Shown here piece after piece: positions 60,401-64,000 of a stretch of 64,000 nucleotides of DNA; the first letter of the stretch is position 1; the number at the start of each line of letters is the position of its first letter. This stretch comes from Penicillus capitatus. Taxonomy: Eukaryota; Chlorophyta. Both the position numbers and the translations under genes were made by a program. The stretch lies in assembly GCA_965649825.1 (NCBI GenBank), contig OZ287710.1, positions 186,001-250,000 on the forward strand, written 5' to 3'. The notes under the pieces were generated by a model. The model did no database searches, was not told where the DNA came from, and worked only from the letters and a program-made list of their open reading frames with translations.

Positions 60401-61371
60401 AATGTATGACAGAATGGAGACACAGTGGCCAAAAGGGACAGCTCCTGTGCACTATGGATGTCACATCAATGATCTCGGCCCGTGTATTTGGAAGACCAAA
60501 GAGAACCTTTGGAAAGCTGCCTCATGAGAGACAGTCCATGCAATATTAACACAAGCCATCCAACCATCCTACCTTGAGTTGTTCAAATCGCGTTTCCACA
60601 TAGAGCTGCAGCGTTTCGACATTTGTGAGATCCGGTCGATCTTTTTGATCCTTTCCATAGAAAGCACGTCTCTGGATGTTCGTCAAATGGCTTCTCAGCA
60701 ATTCACACAATCTTCGAAATTCTGACGTCCTCTTGTAGGACACACAGAAATTAAACGCTTTCTTAATGCTGGATGCGTAGAGCGTCTGGAGTCTGGAATT
60801 GTGACGCAAGATATCCAAGAGATTGCGATAAGCCTCCCACAAAAACCGAAACCACGGAGTCACCATCGTTCGATCCGTTCGATCCTTCGATTTATCGCCG
60901 CTCACATAGCTCAACATGATATCCTCCGGTGTCGCATTAACATCCAAATCATCCATATCGAGTGCCGCCGCCTGTGTTATCAGGATTTCAACAGCTGCTT
61001 AGCAGGATGGACGATCCTACATCGGAAGCAGCGCGCGCCTCGTCTGCCTTTTCTTGGGCGCGCCGCATAAAGTGTGTGATGACCTCTTCCAACGATGAGA
61101 TGCTCACAGACTGACACATGTTACGGTATTGCTGAAGCGCTTCTTTGGCTTGCCGTCCTTTGCGCATTTCGCAGCAGAGGTCGAGGTGCCGCACGATGAT
61201 CGTTTCGTAAACGGTCGACCATGTTCGAAAACGTCGTCCCGTTCCCACAAAGGCCTGGTGCAATGTCTGCAATGCCGCCTGTTTTTGACCGACGTGCAGC
61301 AATTCTTCTGCGCGTTTGAGTGCGTTCTCAGGACGCGGGTAATTTTGTCCCCGACCCCACGGGCGCGACAT
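57402..61371 (-). CDS. EIF3A: Translation initiation factor eIF3 subunit a
   Basis: Core scaffold subunit of eIF3. Start ATG 61371 (MSRPWGRGQNYPRPENALKR), then ALQTLHQAFVGTGRRFRTWS, the PCI-type helical region (DRTDRTMVTPWFRFLWEAYR, FNFCVSYKRTSEFRRLCELL, ELELWQEAFRSVEDIINLVV, ATYYSRLTQIFAFSDESSLY, LEHEFNPLGMCRAVDRL, LKFVAVLRMLQQLAQVYSNM), the long charged coiled coil (EEERRLEVSAV-like, EREREQERLQRERERRELEF) and an Arg/Pro/Ser-rich tail (RPRGYAPGPRSNEPQRSGGS) ending PPRNDGDRW. All are standard eIF3a features in order. About seven or more introns; one at 60314-60572 is 259 nt, five times the local norm, and contains TGATGTGACA twice. Confidence 0.92.
60314..60572 (-). other. Long intron of eIF3a with two TGATGTGACA copies
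   Basis: 259-nt GT...AG intron bounded by the eIF3a frame (FEQLK to AACELELWQE). It ends TGATGTGACAG; a second copy lies at 60460-60468. It contains no coding frame of note. Confidence 0.7.
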
Positions 61372-61724
61372 GACGCCCAATGTCTCAATGCGACAAAATG
61401 ATGAACGTGAAGAATGGGTGGCATGATAGGACGGACACCACATCGACGAGATCTCCGTTTCATTGTGCGTTTTCTTCGTCCTCTGCCACGACAGTCGCTG
61501 CCCACTGTCCTCTTCGTTCTTAGTTTGTTGCCATGGCGTCGTTTACGATGAAGTACTTCGTTTTTAAGACATGCGAAAATGGCGAAGAGGTTGACATGGG
61601 GTATGTTCGTGCAGATCTTCAGTGTGTGGAACGCCGCTGTCTCAGAGGACGACAACTAAGGCGGCAGTCTCGCGGTACATTACTCTTGTCACTTTGACGT
61701 CACGCGACCGACCCTCTGTGCAGA

Positions 61725-62373
61725 ATGCCGACGGTGGTGCGGGCTTCATCTGAAGAGACTTCGCGTCGTGCGGTACGTTCTCGCTATTTACCACAAGGGA
61801 GATTGTCTCGAGCGTGTGCGTTTAGTTTCTCAGTGCCGTTGTCGGCGGTGCGGCTTTGCTCGCGAGTCGTGGTGCAGAAGCCATCGACATCAGTGATGAT
61901 CGAAAAGTGATCGACACCGGATACTATATCATCGATGAAGCTCGCGATTACTCTTTGCCCCAATCGACGCGCGATGGCCTTGATCAACTCCGCGGAGATC
62001 TGCCCGCAACGAAGAAGCGTCTGGCGGATGCCATCGCCAGTATCAAACAGGTTGTGCCAGTCAGTATCGAGAAGAATTACTGGGTGAAAGCACGGGAAGG
62101 GCTCCGTCTTCAGGCAGGCACCATGCGATTTGATCTGAACACCATCGCCTCGTCTCTGGGAGACAGAGCCTCGCAAAAGGCAGCACGCAAAAAAGCAGAC
62201 AACTTTTTCGTTATTGTATATAATCTTCAGTCTCACTCTTTTATAGAAGTGTGAGATTCGTGTGGGTATAGGTGGAGGAGCTGGACAATGCATTGCGCAA
62301 AAAGGATCAAGAAGCAGCTGTCGAGGCCTATCAGAAGACCGTGGCTGCGTTGGATACACTCAACCTTGGATGA
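61725..62373 (+). CDS. PSBQ: PsbQ-like photosystem II lumenal protein
   Basis: Extrinsic subunit near the oxygen-evolving complex on the lumenal side of photosystem II. Exons 61725-61772, 61826-62215 and 62272-62373 give 179 residues from ATG 61725. The N-terminus has a twin-arginine lumen signal, SRRAFLSAVVGGAALLASRG, ending near AEA. The mature part is a four-helix bundle: VIDTGYYIIDEARDYSLPQS, IEKNYWVKAREGLRLQAGTM followed by RFDLNTIASSL (PsbQ-type), KKADNFFVI and VEELDNALRKKDQEAAVEAY ending LDTLNLG. An upstream exon encoding the plastid transit part probably exists (the acceptor at 61723 is good) but could not be fixed. The introns at 61773-61825 and 62216-62271 carry GAGA/TCTC and CTCAC/GTGAG arms. 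Confidence 0.85.
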
Positions 62374-62800
62374 GGTTTTGACTCGTACCAGAGAGAGGAG
62401 AATTTTGAAACGCCCTTATCTCTCAACCCATTACAATACGTTCCTTTGAGGTTTCTCCCATTGACGATTGTTTTGAGCCGTACTTTGTGTAAAGCGCGTC
62501 TGGGTTCGTGCAACACACTACGTACCTGATGACGGCCTGACGCAGCTCCAAGACAAGAAATGGCTCAAACTGTGCGAACTGCACATGCATCCAGAGAGAA
62601 CTTTATCGTCCGTCGGTCAGTCGGTGTCGACATGCAATTTGCAAGTCGTTCAAACGATGTGCCATTGGTTTCGGCAGATGAGCCTCTGCAGCAAGTTCAC
62701 ACAAAGTCTCGCGATCGACAGAAGCCATCATCATCGCCACAGACATACGGATTACCATCCTCCTAGAGTCGATCTCCGTGCGATTGACTGTCCATTACTC

Positions 62801-62816
62801 AAAAAAAAAAAAAAAA
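62801..62816 (+). repeat. A16 homopolymer
   Basis: Sixteen consecutive A followed by an A-rich stretch, in the spacer between the PsbQ-like gene and Maf. No target-site duplication or processed coding remnant was seen upstream. Confidence 0.9.
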
Positions 62817-62954
62817 GAAAACACAAACTCTGAAGCATAGCACTTCGTTTTCTTGGAGGCCTTACATCTTTTACAGTTGTTGGTTGGCGTGGGAGAATAG
62901 CAATGATGAGCGAACGGAGTGGTGGTTGCATGCAGTGCGTCGTATTGATGGACG

Positions 62955-63584
62955 ATGATTGTGAAGCACCTCGATCACTTGACTCAGCGACGCATCGTTC
63001 TGGCCTCTCAGTCGCCTCGACGCGAACAGCTTTTATCTCTGATCGGCTTAAAGGCGCGAAAATACCCGTCGCGTTTTGAAGAGACGTTGCAGCCAAGGGA
63101 CTTTCCATCGCCTGCGCACTATGCCATCGAGACTGCAAAGCACAAGGCGATCGACGTCGCGGCCTCGCTTCCTGATCTGTATGATCTGATCATTGCCGCA
63201 GACACGGTCGTCGAAATCGAGGGCGACGTGCTGGAGAAGCCCCAAGACAATGCGGATGCTCTGCGGATGCTCATGCGTCTATCGGGCCGTCAGCATCGCG
63301 TCTACACCGGTGTCGTGCTCATGTTGCCTTCTTCGATCGAGCAGCCCGATCTCGAAACATTTTCTGCCGAAACGCAAGTCTGGTTTGACGATTTCGATCG
63401 CGAAGAGGCATTGGCATACATCCAAACAGGAGAGCCAATGGACAAGGCAGCGAGTTACGGGATTCAAGGCTACGGCAGTTTGCTGGTGAAAAAAATCGAT
63501 GGATGTTACTTCAATGTCATGGGTCTACCCCTACACTCCTTGGCACAACATCTCAAGAAACTCATCGAAGCGCAGCGGCTTTAA
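62955..63584 (+). CDS. MAF: Maf-like nucleotide pyrophosphatase
   Basis: House-cleaning pyrophosphatase acting on non-canonical or modified nucleoside triphosphates (ASMTL/Maf family). Single exon, 209 residues, ATG 62955. Motifs: IVLASQSPRREQLL (nucleotide loop), YAIETAKHKAIDVA, DLIIAADTVVEIEGDVLEKP (catalytic Asp), SGRQHRVYTGVVL, and MDKAASYGIQGYGSLLVKKI followed by GCYFNVMGLPL. Length and motif spacing are standard. It has no intron, unlike most genes here. Its TAA overlaps the TAA of the convergent PrimPol gene within TTAA at 63581-63584. Confidence 0.93.
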   Translation: MIVKHLDHLTQRRIVLASQSPRREQLLSLIGLKARKYPSRFEETLQPRDFPSPAHYAIETAKHKAIDVAASLPDLYDLIIAADTVVEIEGDVLEKPQDNADALRMLMRLSGRQHRVYTGVVLMLPSSIEQPDLETFSAETQVWFDDFDREEALAYIQTGEPMDKAASYGIQGYGSLLVKKIDGCYFNVMGLPLHSLAQHLKKLIEAQRL

Positions 63585-64000
63585 GGATGAGACATGTGTT
63601 GGCGGAGAAGGGGAAGGAGGTGTGGGGGGAAACTGTCCCAAGTGGCCCGACGGTTATCACATTCGGGATCGTAACATCGTTGCTGATACTTTAGATACTG
63701 AAGATCGACTAAGTAGTACACATGGTTGCTTTTGTGTGCACGTCCAATGCGAAGGCAGTAGTGTGATCCAGGTCCAACAACGTTGTACGAGACCATGCCG
63801 TCGTACCCCAGAAGCAGAACCTTCGTCACCTGTCACATCACAGAATGCTCCCGTGTCTTGAAGGAATTTGGGAAGTGCGTCACAGTGGCAGGTAATTGAG
63901 AGATGTGATGGATGAGGTTTTCGAGGACCGGAATGCAGGAGATGGCACGTTGTTCATAGTAACAGGGTCCGTGATCGACTTGAGACTTCTGCTGAAGCTC
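63581..64000 (-). CDS. PRIMPOL: PrimPol (primase-polymerase), C-terminal part, runs off the right edge
   Basis: C-terminal zinc region of the archaeo-eukaryotic primase PrimPol, which reprimes stalled forks. Seen: GSHYCLRIGRAHKSNHVYYL followed by VDL, then YQQRCYDPECDNRRATW, matching the PrimPol CHHC-type zinc motif (C...H...C...C) and the GRxHKSNxxYxVDL block. A 54-nt intron at 63830-63883 ends TGATGTGACAG and restores frame between ISQLPAT and VTKVLLLGYDG. The visible upstream exon (PCYYEQRAISCIPVLENLIH) continues past 64000. The polymerase domain is outside the window. Convergent with Maf, sharing four bases. Confidence 0.82.
63830..63883 (-). other. Intron ending TGATGTGACAG (PrimPol)
   Basis: 54 nt. 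The first six bases (GTGACG) are repeated as the first six bases of the next exon, a 6-bp direct repeat across the intron. It may be a target-site duplication or chance. Confidence 0.6.

Noticed and set aside
62801-62816. A16 run as the tail of a retrocopied mRNA
   Set aside because: No coding remnant upstream and no flanking direct repeats were seen.
1-64000. CRISPR arrays, bacterial operons or insertion sequences
   Set aside because: No regularly spaced repeats, no transposase-like frames and abundant spliceosomal introns; the window is nuclear eukaryotic DNA.

Overview
This is a nuclear genome segment from a photosynthetic eukaryote (an alga). The evidence is a set of spliceosomal genes typical of eukaryotes (ribosomal proteins eS26 and eL22, AP-1 gamma-adaptin, a gamma-tubulin complex protein, eIF3a, a Nup205-like nucleoporin) together with plastid functions: glutamate-1-semialdehyde aminotransferase of the C5 tetrapyrrole route, a PsbQ-like lumenal protein with a twin-arginine signal, and a pullulanase-type starch debranching enzyme. 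I cannot fix the lineage from sequence alone; a glaucophyte, rhodophyte, cryptophyte or related alga is possible.

Almost every gene is cut by very short introns, mostly 40-60 nt with GT...AG ends. I resolved many by matching the spliced reading frame to protein families. Two recurring properties stand out: intron ends carry complementary arms (TCAC.../...GTGA), and the 9-mer TGATGTGAC or its complement occurs at least 19 times where about 0.5 are expected.

Layout. 0.1-6.1 kb: signal peptide peptidase (+) and a three-domain paladin-like phosphatase (-). 6.1-13 kb: dense cluster with eS26 (+), eL22, SUVH-type SRA-SET methyltransferase, a small organelle-targeted orphan and AP-1 gamma (all -). 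13-21.4 kb: small unknowns (+), GCP2, GSA aminotransferase and a large membrane protein (-). 21.7-23.5 kb: kinase with a TATA box, plus a small ORF (+). 25-33 kb: BRO1 protein and a small membrane protein (-), then a TRIP4/ASC-1 zinc-finger protein fused to an AlkB dioxygenase and the debranching enzyme (+). 34-35.5 kb: two orphans (-). 36.9-43.2 kb: a giant Pmp-repeat polytopic membrane protein (+). 44-49 kb: Nup205-like and SLC35F-like transporter (-). 52.7-61.4 kb: bZIP factor, two-HMG-box protein, Tudor/Agenet-like protein and eIF3a (all -). 61.7-64 kb: PsbQ and Maf (+), and the end of a PrimPol gene (-) entering from the right edge.

Clusters are very compact: neighbouring coding regions lie 7-100 bp apart, one divergent pair overlaps at its start codons and one convergent pair at its stop codons. 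Between clusters are gene-free gaps of about 1-4 kb (23.5-25.0, 33.0-34.3, 35.5-36.9, 43.2-44.1, 48.7-52.7 kb). Exon structures below are manual inferences without transcript data; first exons are the least certain parts.
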